Counted from the stretch's first letter, positions 22,388-31,657 are shown. The stretch is 64,000 bases of DNA from Desulfosporosinus nitroreducens (GCF_023897015.1 NZ_JAMHFY010000013.1:84119-148118), one strand, 5' to 3'. Notes: a model not told the origin generated them from the letters alone. Program-made: numbers and translations.

Positions 22388-22818
22388 AAGTGACACGATC
22401 CTTTTGGCTTGGGTTAGGTTCAGGACTTATTTTGAGTGCTATGCTGTCTCTGTTCTTCTCTCCTCAGCAGAGGCCCTCAGATGGTCAATTAAATCCTCAA
22501 ACATCGCTTCCAATAACTGAGGAGACAAAAGAACCTGATCCTGCGCCGCCCGTTCAGCCCGCCGAATCTGATCCAAAAGAGAGTTTGCCGCCTGATCCCC
22601 AAGTTTCGCCCCAAATTGATCGAGATTTTGTAATCCCAAAGGGAGCCAGTGCTGAACGAATAGCTGATTTGTTGTTTGCTCAAGAATTTATTAAAGATAA
22701 AGAGGCTTTCTTAGCGCTTACTCGTCAAATGAGAGCAGAGCGGCGTTTTAGAGCAGGAACTTTTAAATTGTTAGTAGGTCTTAGTGAGGAAGAAGTGATT
22801 TTTAGGTTGCTAAAGTAG
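22384..22818 (+). CDS. YceG/MltG-like N-terminal domain protein
   Basis: The TTG start at 22384 follows GGAGG in the previous gene and gives 144 residues. There is an N-terminal membrane segment (about residues 8-25), a Pro/Glu-rich linker, and a C-terminal FVIPKGASAERIADLL...FRAGTFKL...SEEEVIFRLL segment. That segment resembles the LysM-like region of the endolytic transglycosylase family (MltG/YceG). The catalytic domain is absent, so it cannot be a lytic enzyme itself. It may bind peptidoglycan or a partner. Confidence 0.7.
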   Translation: MKVTRSFWLGLGSGLILSAMLSLFFSPQQRPSDGQLNPQTSLPITEETKEPDPAPPVQPAESDPKESLPPDPQVSPQIDRDFVIPKGASAERIADLLFAQEFIKDKEAFLALTRQMRAERRFRAGTFKLLVGLSEEEVIFRLLK

Positions 22819-22825
22819 GGGACTT

Positions 22826-23029
22826 GTGTGACACAGCGCTCGGTGCTTACGACGCAGAGCAAACTAACCGTTTAAGCTCCGCTATGGGGAGCGGGGTTCC
22901 CGCCAGATGAGCCGTCCTTGGCTCACTGGCGGCAGTGTACATCCCTGTACACTGCCCCGCCTCTGGGGTCGGAGCTTAAACGGAAGTTTGCTTTTCTGCT
23001 TACGTAAAGACGTCGCGCTCGTGTCACAC
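22826..23029 (+). ncRNA. Large multi-branched structured element, candidate non-coding RNA
   Basis: The 204 nt fold on themselves. P1 is GTGTGACAC (22826-22834) with GTGTCACAC (23021-23029), extended by AGCGC/GCGCT. P2 is GCAAAC/GTTTGC plus a perfect 13-bp stem (22868-22880 with 22971-22983). P3 is GCGGGG (22891-22896) with CCCCGC (22955-22960). Inside lie hairpin P4 (22900-22913 with 22920-22932, one bulge) and P5 (GCAGTGTAC/GTACACTGC). Two weaker hairpins and a strong terminator follow. It lacks tmRNA, RNase P and T-box hallmarks I would recognise. It could be a stand-alone RNA, the 3' UTR of the gene above or a palindromic repeat element. Confidence 0.55.
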
Positions 23030-23164
23030 TGCGTCCTGGGTCTTGGGACGAAGGACGAGGGGAGCGTTGCTTTGGGAGAAGGCACATTTTATGTGCACCT
23101 TCTGGCTTGGTCTTGTGTAGAACGTGTGCAAGCCGGGGTGGTCGTGATTTGGAATTGAATATAT

Positions 23165-23197
23165 GCTTGCAAATTGTTTGCAAGCTTTTTTCTTTTT
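23165..23197 (+). terminator. Strong intrinsic terminator
   Basis: GCTTGCAAA (23165-23173) pairs perfectly with TTTGCAAGC (23177-23185) around TTG, then TTTTTTCTTTTT. It ends transcription from the cwlD group or from the structured RNA, before arginase. Confidence 0.9.
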
Positions 23198-23307
23198 GGG
23201 GAACATTAATATGTATCGAGAAAATGGGCAATATTTTGAACCAAGGGGCTTGGTATCTTGCCTCGAATCACTCGGAGTAGAGAATTAAAAGCAGGGAGTA
23301 TAAAGCT

Positions 23308-24210
23308 ATGCAAAAAAAAGTCATTAGGATTATTGGAGTACCTATTGATTTGGGTGCAGATCGTCGTGGAGTGGACATGGGTCCAAGTGCTATTCGATAT
23401 GCTGGTTTAAATGCCAGATTAAAGGGGCTGGGTTGGAAGGTTGAGGATTACGGCAATCTGGAGGTTCCGGTTCCTGAGACGCGTGAGATCAAGGACAAGC
23501 GTCTTAAGTATCTGGAGGAAATTGTCACGATTAATGAACGTCTTCATCTCATAGTCTCTGAGGCAATAAAGGAAGGGGTGGTCCCCTTAATCCTTGGTGG
23601 AGACCATAGTTTAGGAATTGGGACTCTAGCAGGATTGGCTTTAAGTGAAAAATCGTTTGGATTAATTTGGTTTGATACACATGGTGATTATAATTCCCTT
23701 GATACGACTGAAAGCGGTAATATTCATGGTATGCCCTTGGCAGTAGCTAATGGGATCGGTGCTCCGGAATTAACGTCCATTGGCGGGGTAAAGAAAAAAT
23801 TGCGTGAGGAAAATACCGTGATTATTGGAGCGCGTGAAATGGATCCTCAAGAAAAGGAACTGCTTCGGAAGTCGAAAATTACTGTTTTTACGATGCGAGA
23901 TATTGATCAAGTAGGAATGACGGAAGTGGTCAAACAAGGGATTAAAATTGCTTCACAAGGGACGGATGGGATTCATATCAGTTTTGATTTGGATGTGATT
24001 GATCCTGAGGAGGCACCAGGTGTTGGAACGCCTGTAGCAGGAGGAATCACATATCGGGAGGCACATCTAGCGATGGAACTCTTGGCCGACTCAGGACGTA
24101 TTTCAAGTATGGATGTCGTAGAAGTGAATCCGATTTTAGATAATCATAATAAAACAGCTAAGCTAGCCGTAGGGCTAATATGTTCAGCTTTTGGAGAACA
24201 AATATTCTAA
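23308..24210 (+). CDS. rocF: Arginase
   Basis: Hydrolyses arginine to ornithine and urea with a two-manganese centre. Metal-ligand motifs are [13 protein letters not shown] (the usual DAHxD with Thr for Ala) and [17 protein letters not shown] is near the C-terminus. It has 300 residues, the family length, and [16 protein letters not shown] favours arginase over agmatinase. GGGAG lies upstream of ATG. It sits 2.6 kb before the arginine biosynthetic cluster but has its own surroundings and no visible ArgR box. Confidence 0.88.
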   Translation: MQKKVIRIIGVPIDLGADRRGVDMGPSAIRYAGLNARLKGLGWKVEDYGNLEVPVPETREIKDKRLKYLEEIVTINERLHLIVSEAIKEGVVPLILGGDHSLGIGTLAGLALSEKSFGLIWFDTHGDYNSLDTTESGNIHGMPLAVANGIGAPELTSIGGVKKKLREENTVIIGAREMDPQEKELLRKSKITVFTMRDIDQVGMTEVVKQGIKIASQGTDGIHISFDLDVIDPEEAPGVGTPVAGGITYREAHLAMELLADSGRISSMDVVEVNPILDNHNKTAKLAVGLICSAFGEQIF

Positions 24211-24326
24211 GGGGTGAAGTAAAATCGCAATTGAGATGTTTAAATACAGAGTATTTTCTAAATTGTTCATTGCGAATAAAACAGGTTGTAGGTTAAAATG
24301 GTTATAGTATCTTGCTCAAATCCCCT

Positions 24327-24353
24327 TGAAACTTTTTAGACTATTAAAACGTA
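24327..24353 (+). promoter_or_regulatory. ECF-type promoter, candidate autoregulation
   Basis: TGAAAC (24327-24332), a 17-nt spacer and CGTA (24350-24353) match the SigW-type ECF consensus of Firmicutes. It sits 57 nt before the ECF sigma gene, suggesting that the sigma factor transcribes its own operon. Confidence 0.65.
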
Positions 24354-24409
24354 TTAAGAGTGAGAAGATAATGCGAGTTTAAAAGTACTCAGGATAGGAG
24401 CCTAAGTTA

Positions 24410-24973
24410 ATGGAAGATGCCGAGGTTATTCGGCAAGTAATAGCAGGTCATCACCAACAATATGCTGTCCTTGTCCAACGTTACCAGGAGCCCTTGATTC
24501 ATTTCTTGTGCCGAATCCTTGGTTCAGAAGAGGATGTTTTTGACTGCGCTCAGGATGCTTTCCTCGCAGCCTATCGAAATCTTAATCGATACTCAAAAGA
24601 ATATCCGTTTCGGGCCTGGCTATATGCCATTGCTCGTAATAGGGCTCTTGATCTTTTGCGTAAAAGGCGTAAAGAAGTTTTAGTAACTTCAGATGAAAAC
24701 ACAGTTGATCATCAACCTGGCCCTGAAGAAGTATTGTTGGCTAAAGAGCAGGCAATCCTTTTATCTGAGGTATTACATGAACTTCCTGAACATTACACTC
24801 AAGCACTCTATTTGCGTTATCATCAAGAACTTTCGTACAAAGAAATAGCTGTAGTGCTGGAGGTTCCTGTAAGCCGAGTCAAGACTTACATTCATCGGGG
24901 AAAAGAAAAGCTTCGCCAGAACCTGGAAAGGAGGGAGACCCATGGAGGAGAAGGACAACCTGCAATGGATTAA
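24410..24973 (+). CDS. ECF-family RNA polymerase sigma factor
   Basis: Alternative sigma factor of 187 residues. Region 2 includes the DVFDCAQDAFLAAYRNL and FRAWLYAIARNRALDLLRKRR segments. Region 4 is LPEHYTQALYLRYHQELSYKEIAVVLEVPVSRVKTYIHRGKEKLR. TAGGAG precedes ATG 24410. Its end overlaps the next gene by 32 nt, the usual sigma/anti-sigma layout. The ECF promoter upstream implies positive autoregulation. It is SigW-like in character; the stimulus is unknown. Confidence 0.93.
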   Translation: MEDAEVIRQVIAGHHQQYAVLVQRYQEPLIHFLCRILGSEEDVFDCAQDAFLAAYRNLNRYSKEYPFRAWLYAIARNRALDLLRKRRKEVLVTSDENTVDHQPGPEEVLLAKEQAILLSEVLHELPEHYTQALYLRYHQELSYKEIAVVLEVPVSRVKTYIHRGKEKLRQNLERRETHGGEGQPAMD

Positions 24974-25412
24974 ACTGTTTAGAGATGAACCTATTCCCAA
25001 AGTAGCTCTGGAAAATTTCCAAGCTCAGCTCATGGCTCAAATTGTAGCACAACCTGTTGATTTCGGAGCAGAAAGCCGCCTGGCTGCGCGTCGAAAGTGG
25101 GGGTTAGGGTTAGCTTTTAGTTTAATGTTTACAGGATTATTGCTTGGGACAGTTTTATGGTTCGGAAGCGAAATACTTTATCAAGGGCTAAATTCACTGC
25201 TGGTTATGTTCGCCGGGTTCCCTTATGTTTCTGAGCTTCAGCAATTTGGACAGCGAATTCTAGAAAGCCTCATATTATTTAAAGAGCTAAAGATCGGGAT
25301 AGATCTCCTCTGGGGTGTTGTTTCTTGGCCATTACTGGGGGTGCTGTGTGTAATAGTTGTTTTTAGAAACCCTCATTCTATTTACGAAGATTCTACAATC
25401 AAAGAAGCATAA
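24942..25412 (+). CDS. Putative anti-sigma membrane protein
   Basis: A 156-residue protein encoded in overlap with the ECF sigma gene. A cytosolic N-terminus of about 55 residues is followed by a hydrophobic span near residues 52-75 and another near residues 118-140. No HxxxCxxC zinc motif of the ZAS anti-sigma group is seen. The role as partner of the sigma factor is inferred only from overlap and topology. Confidence 0.7.
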   Translation: MEEKDNLQWIKLFRDEPIPKVALENFQAQLMAQIVAQPVDFGAESRLAARRKWGLGLAFSLMFTGLLLGTVLWFGSEILYQGLNSLLVMFAGFPYVSELQQFGQRILESLILFKELKIGIDLLWGVVSWPLLGVLCVIVVFRNPHSIYEDSTIKEA

Positions 25413-25429
25413 TTATTGAATGAATATGA

Positions 25430-26659
25430 ATGGTTGATAGAGCTAAGTTACTAGAGATAGAATTTGAGAAAAGAGATGGATTACCCATGGATGCAATAAA
25501 GGCTTTTTTTAGAGATCAGGCCCTGCATTTGCGCAAAGAAGTGTGGGAAGTTGCCCGCCAGATAGGGGCGCGTCCTGAGCTTGGTTATAAGGAATACTTT
25601 GCGTCCAATAGCCTAAGCAGTTTTCTGCAGAAGCATGGGTTTATAGTGGATCGTGGGATTGCAGGGATGGAGACCGCTTTTTTAGCAAGATTTAAGGGGT
25701 TGCGTCCAGGGCCGAGAATTGCATATTTAGCAGAATATGATGCCTTGCCAGTTATAGGGCATGGTTGTGGGCACAACTTGATAGGAGCGGCCAGCGCGGG
25801 AGCAGCGGTGATTTTAAGTAAGAGTTTAGAATTAGCAGGTGAGGTCTTAGTGATCGGTGCTCCAGCAGAAGAGACCAGTGGGGCAAAAGTAACATTGGTT
25901 GAGAAAGGAATTTTTAAGGACGTCGATGCAGCGATGATGTTTCATCCAGGCAGTCAAAACGTCCCTGTCATTTCCAGCCTGGCTTTAGATGCTTTGGAGT
26001 TTACGTTTCATGGACGTTCTGCACATGCTGTAGCAGCGTCTGGTTTTGGGATTAATGCTTTAGATGCCATGATTAACTTTTTTGTCGGAATTAATGCACT
26101 GAAAAAGCAGGTTTCTCAGGATGTGAAAATCAATGGAATTATAACAGAGGGGGGGACAGCCCCGAATATTATCCCGGAACGTGCTGTGGCACAGTTTTAT
26201 CTGCGTGCTCGAAAACGTAAAGAATTGGATGAATGGAGAGAGCAAGTAATACGTTGTGCCGAAGGGGCTGCTTCCATGGTTTCTGCAAAAATGACTTGGC
26301 ATAAGTTCGAATTTTCTTATGATGAAATGCATACTAATCTATCTCTGGCTGAATGCTTTACTAGAAATCTGGGGGAGATGGGTATCCATCAGATAGCTTC
26401 TCCTCAAACGGCTATGGGGTCAGTAGATATGGGAAATGTCAGTCGAGCTGTTCCGGCAATTCATCCCTATTTAACATTAGGAACAGGTACTGAGATTCCT
26501 CATACTCGGAACTTTGCCCAGGTATCGTTGTCACCAGATGGAGAAAGATTAGTGTTGTTGGCTATGCAGGTGCTAGCCTTTACAGGCTGGGATGTTTTAA
26601 GTAATAATAAGCTGTTGCAACAGATCAAACGTGAGTTTCTGTTACTGACTAAAGAATAA
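25430..26659 (+). CDS. M20-family amidohydrolase (aminoacylase-1-like)
   Basis: Metallo-amidohydrolase of 409 residues, of the group that includes p-aminobenzoyl-glutamate hydrolase. Metal-binding segments are GHGCGHNLIG and GAPAEETSGAK; the dimerisation domain starts near ALEFTFHGRSAHA, and the final metal His is in GTGTEIPHTRNF. The start is uncertain: ATG 25430 has no good ribosome binding site, and ATG 25487 is an alternative. The substrate cannot be told from sequence. Confidence 0.85.
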   Translation: MVDRAKLLEIEFEKRDGLPMDAIKAFFRDQALHLRKEVWEVARQIGARPELGYKEYFASNSLSSFLQKHGFIVDRGIAGMETAFLARFKGLRPGPRIAYLAEYDALPVIGHGCGHNLIGAASAGAAVILSKSLELAGEVLVIGAPAEETSGAKVTLVEKGIFKDVDAAMMFHPGSQNVPVISSLALDALEFTFHGRSAHAVAASGFGINALDAMINFFVGINALKKQVSQDVKINGIITEGGTAPNIIPERAVAQFYLRARKRKELDEWREQVIRCAEGAASMVSAKMTWHKFEFSYDEMHTNLSLAECFTRNLGEMGIHQIASPQTAMGSVDMGNVSRAVPAIHPYLTLGTGTEIPHTRNFAQVSLSPDGERLVLLAMQVLAFTGWDVLSNNKLLQQIKREFLLLTKE

Positions 26660-26717
26660 GAGAGCATAAATAGTAAAGAAATAGGAATTATAAATAGAAT
26701 AAAAAAATAAGTCATTA

Positions 26718-26743
26718 AGAAAGGGATACCCCTTTCTTTTTTA
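26718..26743 (+). terminator. Intrinsic terminator after the M20 gene
   Basis: AGAAAGGG (26718-26725) and CCCTTTCT (26730-26737) with loop ATAC, followed by TTTTTTA. It isolates the arginine operon from upstream transcription. Confidence 0.85.
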
Positions 26744-26752
26744 CGATAATGG

Positions 26753-26787
26753 TTGAATGTTTATGCAAGTATATGTATAATTATTAA
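26753..26787 (+). promoter_or_regulatory. argC promoter overlapped by two ArgR boxes
   Basis: TTGAAT (26753-26758), a 17-nt spacer and TATAAT (26776-26781) form a strong promoter. TGAATGTTTATGCA (26754-26767) fits the ARG-box core TGNATN4ATNCA exactly. TGTATAATTATTAA (26774-26787) fits except for one base. The two cores start 20 bp apart, so an ArgR/AhrC hexamer would cover both -35 and -10. Repression by arginine is inferred from known ArgR biology. Confidence 0.75.
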
Positions 26788-26817
26788 AAAGAAATGATTA
26801 GAGAGGGTGTTCAAGAT

Positions 26818-27843
26818 ATGAAAGTCGGTATTCTTGGCGCTACAGGATACGCAGGACAGGAATTGGTGCGGCTATTACATCGCCATGAAGAGGTGAAAGA
26901 ATTATATCTGGGCTCGTCCAGTGTAGCAGGAGAGGATTATGAAACAGTCTACCCACATTGGCTAGGTCAAAATATAGGGATCTTGCAAGACGAAAACATA
27001 CCTGACATGGATGTTCTCTTTTGTGCTCTTCCTCATGGGTTGACGGCAGAAAGAACAGGCGCATTCTTGGCGCGCGGAATTAAGGTAATTGATCTGGGTG
27101 CCGATTTTCGTTTAAATTCAACGGAGATTTACGAGGAATGGTACAAAATAAAACATCCAGCTTCAGAGTTACTCAAAGACGCAGTATATGGATTACCAGA
27201 GCTTTATCGTGAGAAAATTCAGGGACAATCTTTAATTGCCAATCCAGGTTGCTATCCAACGGCAACTTTGCTGGCGCTCGTTCCCTTGCTGCGTAAGCAA
27301 TTACTTCAAACAGGCTATTTGATCATTGATGCCAAGTCCGGTGTATCGGGAGCAGGACGAGGGGTATCGTTAGGTACGCACTATGGCGAGGTAAACGAGA
27401 ACTTTAAAGCGTACGGGGTTGCAAGCCATCGTCATACGCCAGAAATAGAACAAGAGCTGTCTCGCGCTGCAGGGTTGCCTCTAACTGTCAACTTTACGCC
27501 ACATTTGGTCCCTATGACGCGCGGGATGCTGGTGACAATTTATGCTAAAGTATCAGAGGGGGTTCAAGAAGAAGACCTGCGAAGCTGTTGGTTAGACCAG
27601 TATAAGGAAGAGGAATTTATTCATCTTTTGCCGCCGGGGACTTGGCCCCAGACAAAATTCTCCAGTGGGAGCAACCATGCTTTTTTACAATTGACGTTAG
27701 ATAAAAGAACCGGGAATTCGGTCATTGTTACTACAATTGACAATCTATTAAAGGGTGCAGCAGGGCAGGCTGTTCAGAATATGAATCTCGCTATGGGTTG
27801 GCCCGAGGCGCAAGGGCTAAAGGCAACAGCACTATGGCCATAA
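26818..27843 (+). CDS. argC: N-acetyl-gamma-glutamyl-phosphate reductase
   Basis: Third step of arginine synthesis: NADPH reduction of N-acetylglutamyl phosphate. The NAD(P)-binding GATGYAGQELVRLL is at residues 8-21, and the catalytic Cys lies in NPGCYPT. ATG 26818 gives 341 residues with GAGAGGGTG about 10 nt upstream; the in-frame ATG at 26794 precedes that site. It leads the argCJBD-carAB run. Confidence 0.96.
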   Translation: MKVGILGATGYAGQELVRLLHRHEEVKELYLGSSSVAGEDYETVYPHWLGQNIGILQDENIPDMDVLFCALPHGLTAERTGAFLARGIKVIDLGADFRLNSTEIYEEWYKIKHPASELLKDAVYGLPELYREKIQGQSLIANPGCYPTATLLALVPLLRKQLLQTGYLIIDAKSGVSGAGRGVSLGTHYGEVNENFKAYGVASHRHTPEIEQELSRAAGLPLTVNFTPHLVPMTRGMLVTIYAKVSEGVQEEDLRSCWLDQYKEEEFIHLLPPGTWPQTKFSSGSNHAFLQLTLDKRTGNSVIVTTIDNLLKGAAGQAVQNMNLAMGWPEAQGLKATALWP

Positions 27844-27918
27844 GACATCAAATTGGGGAACGGTTCTTAGCACAAGCAACGATTTTTGATGGACTAAGTG
27901 AAGGAGCGTGTGAATTAA

Positions 27919-29178
27919 GTGGATAATTCTAAAAAGGCTTGGAAGTTAATTAACGGCGGTATAGCAGTCCCTAAAGGGTTTTATGCAACTGGTGTCCAAG
28001 CGGGTATTAAATATAAGGATAAGTATGATGTAGCACTAATTTTTTCCGAGGTGCAAGCACAGGCAGCTGGAGTATACACTCGAAATTTAGTTAAAGCCCA
28101 CCCGCTATATTTAACCCAACGCCATCTGGAAAACGGTCTGGCACGTGCTATTGTCATAAATAGCGGCAATGCCAATGCTTGTGTTGGCGAGTTTGGCGAC
28201 CAAGCGGCATTTGCCATGGCTGAAGTAGCAGGCACGTTTTTGGCAGTACCGCCCGAGGATGTTCTGGTGGCTTCCACAGGCGTAATCGGGGTCGAAATGC
28301 CGCTTGATAAAGTCCTGAATGGTATTCGGGTGGCGAGCTCGTTGCTTCTTAATGATGTGGTCAAAGGAATTCGCGGTCAGAAGGAAGAGGCCGATGAAGG
28401 GGCGCATCGAGCAGCCCTGGCAATTATGACGACGGATACGCTGGTTAAGGAATATGCCTATGAGCTTTCCTGTTCACAGGGAGGCGTGATTCATCTGGGT
28501 GCGATCGCGAAAGGGTCTGGAATGATTCACCCTAATATGGGTACCATGTTAGGTTTCTTGACGACAGACGCGTTTCTTCCGTCAGAAGAGTTACAACGTA
28601 TCCTGCGTGAAGCGGTGGAAGAAAGCTTTAATATGGTGACCGTCGATGGAGATACGAGTACTAATGATATGGTTGTCTTAATGGCAAATGCGGCCTCTGG
28701 AATAACTCTGAGCGGGGAAGACCGAACCAATTTTGAAGAAATGGTTAAATCAATGTGCATCGAGCTGGCAAAAGATATTGCTAGGGATGGAGAAGGCGCT
28801 ACTAAGTTAATGGAAGTATCAGTTTCTGGAGCTAAAACTAAAGAGGATGCTCGTAAAATTGCTCGGAGTATTTGTGGCTCCAGCTTGGTTAAAGCTGCAC
28901 TCTTTGGAGAGGATGCGAACTGGGGGCGTATTTTGACCGCAGCAGGATATTCAGGAGCTGAGTTCAATCCCAACAAAGTCGACGTCTTTTTAGGGAAATT
29001 AATCGTTGCTCAAGCGGGAAAAGGTGTCACTTTTTCGGAAGAAGAAGCTAAAGAGATTCTTGGCCGCAAAGAGGTTCATATAAGTTTAAATCTTCACAGC
29101 GGGGAAGAACAAGCAACTGCATGGGGGTGTGATCTGACCCATGAGTACGTCACGATCAATGGGAGTTATAGGACTTGA
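27919..29178 (+). CDS. argJ: Glutamate N-acetyltransferase / amino-acid acetyltransferase
   Basis: Recycles the acetyl group from N-acetylornithine to glutamate and, in bifunctional forms, also uses acetyl-CoA. It is made as a precursor that cuts itself before a catalytic Thr, here Thr209 in HPNMGTML. The residue before Thr is Gly instead of the more common Ala. It has 419 residues from GTG 27919. No argA or argE lies nearby, consistent with the cyclic pathway. Confidence 0.96.
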   Translation: MDNSKKAWKLINGGIAVPKGFYATGVQAGIKYKDKYDVALIFSEVQAQAAGVYTRNLVKAHPLYLTQRHLENGLARAIVINSGNANACVGEFGDQAAFAMAEVAGTFLAVPPEDVLVASTGVIGVEMPLDKVLNGIRVASSLLLNDVVKGIRGQKEEADEGAHRAALAIMTTDTLVKEYAYELSCSQGGVIHLGAIAKGSGMIHPNMGTMLGFLTTDAFLPSEELQRILREAVEESFNMVTVDGDTSTNDMVVLMANAASGITLSGEDRTNFEEMVKSMCIELAKDIARDGEGATKLMEVSVSGAKTKEDARKIARSICGSSLVKAALFGEDANWGRILTAAGYSGAEFNPNKVDVFLGKLIVAQAGKGVTFSEEEAKEILGRKEVHISLNLHSGEEQATAWGCDLTHEYVTINGSYRT

Positions 29179-29290
29179 TCGTGAGGTTCATAAGCTGTGA
29201 TTAAAACCGAAGACTGAGGATTGAGTTCTAAGGTTATAAAACTAAGATATTTAGCCAAGAAGTCAAGTGTTGAAATTGGAGGTAGGAGAG

Positions 29291-30187
29291 ATGACCCCGA
29301 TGGAACAAGGATTAGGGAAAGCACGGGTATTGGTGGAGGCCCTTCCGTATATCCAGAAATTTGCAGGAAAGACCGTCGTGATTAAGTATGGCGGACACGC
29401 CATGGTTGATCCAGTTCTAAAAGAATCGGTCATGTTAGATATTCTTCTTTTGCATTCCGTAGGAATTCGTCCGGTGCTCGTTCATGGCGGTGGACCAGAG
29501 ATTAACTCTATGTTGAAGAAGGTCGGAATAGAAAGTCAATTTATACAGGGTTTGAGAGTCACGGACGCTCAAACTATGGAGATCGCTCAAATGGTCTTAT
29601 TAGGGAAGTTGAATACTGAAATGGTTTCTCTCCTCAATCGCTTTGGAGGGAAAGGTGTTGGATTATCAGGGAAGGATGCTAAGTTGCTAATGGCTGTTAA
29701 GAAGCCGATGCAGATGCCAAATAGTCTAGGGAAAATGGAAGATGTTGATCTAGGGCTTGTGGGAGAAATCCAAACTGTTACTCCCGATATATTGAACACG
29801 TTATTGGGACAGGGATATATTCCCGTTATCTCTCCGGTTGCCAGCGGCGAAGAAGGGGAAACTTACAATGTCAATGCTGATACAGCTGCGGGGAAAATAG
29901 CTGAGGCTCTAAAGGCAGATAAGTTGCTTCTTTTAACAGATGTACGAGGAATACTGAGTGATGTTTCCGATCCTGGATCACTTATTTCTACGATTTCTGG
30001 AGGGGAAGTCGCTACCCTCAAGAAACAAGGAGTATTAAGCGGTGGAATGTTGCCTAAGGTAGAATGTGCAGTCTCTGCCTTAGATGCCGGGGTTGGCAGT
30101 GTGCATATCCTTGATGGACGACTAAGCCATGCAATTCTACTGGAATTATTTACAGATGGCGGGATTGGCACAATGTTTACCCAATAA
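29291..30187 (+). CDS. argB: Acetylglutamate kinase
   Basis: Phosphorylates N-acetylglutamate, the usual control point of the cyclic pathway. It has the KYGGHAM nucleotide loop, VHGGGPEIN and the [13 protein letters not shown] segment. ATG 29291 follows TGGAGGT by 7 nt and gives 298 residues. An N-terminal helix (about residues 1-20) of the kind linked to arginine-sensitive hexamers is present; feedback inhibition is therefore likely but inferred. Confidence 0.95.
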   Translation: MTPMEQGLGKARVLVEALPYIQKFAGKTVVIKYGGHAMVDPVLKESVMLDILLLHSVGIRPVLVHGGGPEINSMLKKVGIESQFIQGLRVTDAQTMEIAQMVLLGKLNTEMVSLLNRFGGKGVGLSGKDAKLLMAVKKPMQMPNSLGKMEDVDLGLVGEIQTVTPDILNTLLGQGYIPVISPVASGEEGETYNVNADTAAGKIAEALKADKLLLLTDVRGILSDVSDPGSLISTISGGEVATLKKQGVLSGGMLPKVECAVSALDAGVGSVHILDGRLSHAILLELFTDGGIGTMFTQ

Positions 30188-30256
30188 TTAAGCGCCACTA
30201 GACTCTTCAGTATAATTAGAGATAAGTGGAGGTAAGTCCCTGGATAAGTTCAGCTA

Positions 30257-30286
30257 AACTCCAGTGGAGTGGGACTCCACTGAAGT
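30257..30286. repeat. Inverted repeat in the argB-argD gap
   Basis: Two 13-nt arms (ACTCCAGTGGAGT and ACTCCACTGAAGT) with one mismatch flank a GGG loop. No T-run follows. The vocabulary (CTCCACTGGAG) recurs near 36970, so it may be a copy of a dispersed palindrome. Confidence 0.5.
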
Positions 30287-30324
30287 AAGTTTCCTATATT
30301 TGATAGATAGGGGGATGAAATGAA

Positions 30325-31530
30325 ATGTTAGAAGGCTTAACAAGCGAAGCGATTATTGAGCGCGGGAGAAATGTGGTGATGAATACCTATGGACGATTGC
30401 CTATGACGATGGTCAAAGGGGACGGGGCATGGGTTTGGGATTCTGACGGAAAGCAATATTTAGATTTCGTGACGGGACTCGCAGTTAATTCTTTGGGACA
30501 TAACCATCCTGCGATTGTCCGTGCTATTCAGGAACAGGCTAAAGAAATTCTGCACACCTCAAACATCTACTGGATACCGAATCAAGTTGCTCTCGCTGAG
30601 CGCTTGGTGAAGCATTCCTTTGCGGATAAAGTGTTCTTTTGCAACAGTGGTGCAGAAGCTAATGAAGCAGCCTTCAAGCTCGCTCGTAAGTACGCCAGGA
30701 AGAATTATGGTGAGCATAAATATGAGGTGATTTCGCTTGAAAACTCATTTCATGGGCGAACCTTAGCCACCCTTACACTAACTGGACAGACAAAATATCA
30801 GGAAGGGTTTGATCCACTTCCTGTCGGCGTGACTTACGCTGCCCTAAATGATATTGAGGGTCTAAGAGCAAAGATTGGTGACAATACGGCAGCAGTCTTT
30901 ATCGAACCCATTCAAGGAGAGGGAGGGGTAATCCCTGCTTCGATAGAGTTTCTCCAGGCAGCGCGTGAGCTATGTGACCAACATGGAGCTTTGTTGATTT
31001 TTGATGAGGTGCAGTGCGGAGTTGGCCGGACTGGAAAGCTCTTTGCCTATGAGTCGAGCGGTGTGGTCCCAGATATCATGACTTTAGCAAAAGCTTTGGG
31101 CGGAGGAGTGCCGATTGGAGCAATGCTAGCCACAGATAAAGCTGCCAAAGCTTTTCAGCCGGGAGATCATGCATCAACCTTTGGAGGAAATCCTCTAGCC
31201 ACTGCGGCAGGGTGTGCTGTTTTAGATGTAATGCTTGCAGACGGATTTTTTGAGGGAGTTCAAGAGCGCGCAGCATATTTCCAACAAGGACTAGAGCGCT
31301 TAGCACAGAAATATCAGACGGGCGGTCCCGTCCGAGGACAAGGATTTATTGTGGGGTGGCCCGTCTCTAAGTTGGGTCCCGAGATAGTCGAGGCCTGCTT
31401 GAAAAATGGACTTCTGATCAACTGTGTTGGAGGAAAGATCTTACGATTCCTCCCCCCACTTACTGTTGAGAAGCAAGAAATGGATAAAGCTTTTGGAATT
31501 TTGGACGAAATCCTTTCGAAGATTTGGTGA
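30325..31530 (+). CDS. argD: Acetylornithine aminotransferase
   Basis: PLP enzyme making N-acetylornithine, possibly also acting in lysine synthesis. It has 401 residues with FCNSGAEANEAAFKLARKY, SFHGRTLATL, FDEVQCGVGRTG and the PLP lysine in LAKALGGG. AGGGGGATG lies upstream of ATG 30325. Confidence 0.96.
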   Translation: MLEGLTSEAIIERGRNVVMNTYGRLPMTMVKGDGAWVWDSDGKQYLDFVTGLAVNSLGHNHPAIVRAIQEQAKEILHTSNIYWIPNQVALAERLVKHSFADKVFFCNSGAEANEAAFKLARKYARKNYGEHKYEVISLENSFHGRTLATLTLTGQTKYQEGFDPLPVGVTYAALNDIEGLRAKIGDNTAAVFIEPIQGEGGVIPASIEFLQAARELCDQHGALLIFDEVQCGVGRTGKLFAYESSGVVPDIMTLAKALGGGVPIGAMLATDKAAKAFQPGDHASTFGGNPLATAAGCAVLDVMLADGFFEGVQERAAYFQQGLERLAQKYQTGGPVRGQGFIVGWPVSKLGPEIVEACLKNGLLINCVGGKILRFLPPLTVEKQEMDKAFGILDEILSKIW

Positions 31531-31657
31531 TCCAGAAGTCGGAGGTCAGAAGCCAGAGAATCAAAGGACACGTGAGCTTATGTAAGCATAAGTGCAACTA
31601 AGGCAATCGCCTGCGCCTTGACGCTAGCCAAGTTTTCTATATCCGAGGAGGGATGGA

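Noticed and set aside
22826..23197. tmRNA or RNase P RNA
   Set aside because: No tmRNA ends or Ala-tRNA-like acceptor, and no conserved RNase P core motif, were recognised.
22907..23231. Overlapping open frames on both strands in the 22.9-23.2 kb gap
   Set aside because: They run through the paired arms of the structured element, have no good ribosome binding sites and read as Cys/Arg/Pro-rich nonsense.
22818..23307. T-box or arginine riboswitch before arginase
   Set aside because: No T-box GGTGG-type motif or specifier loop is seen, and a strong terminator separates the structure from the gene by over 100 nt.
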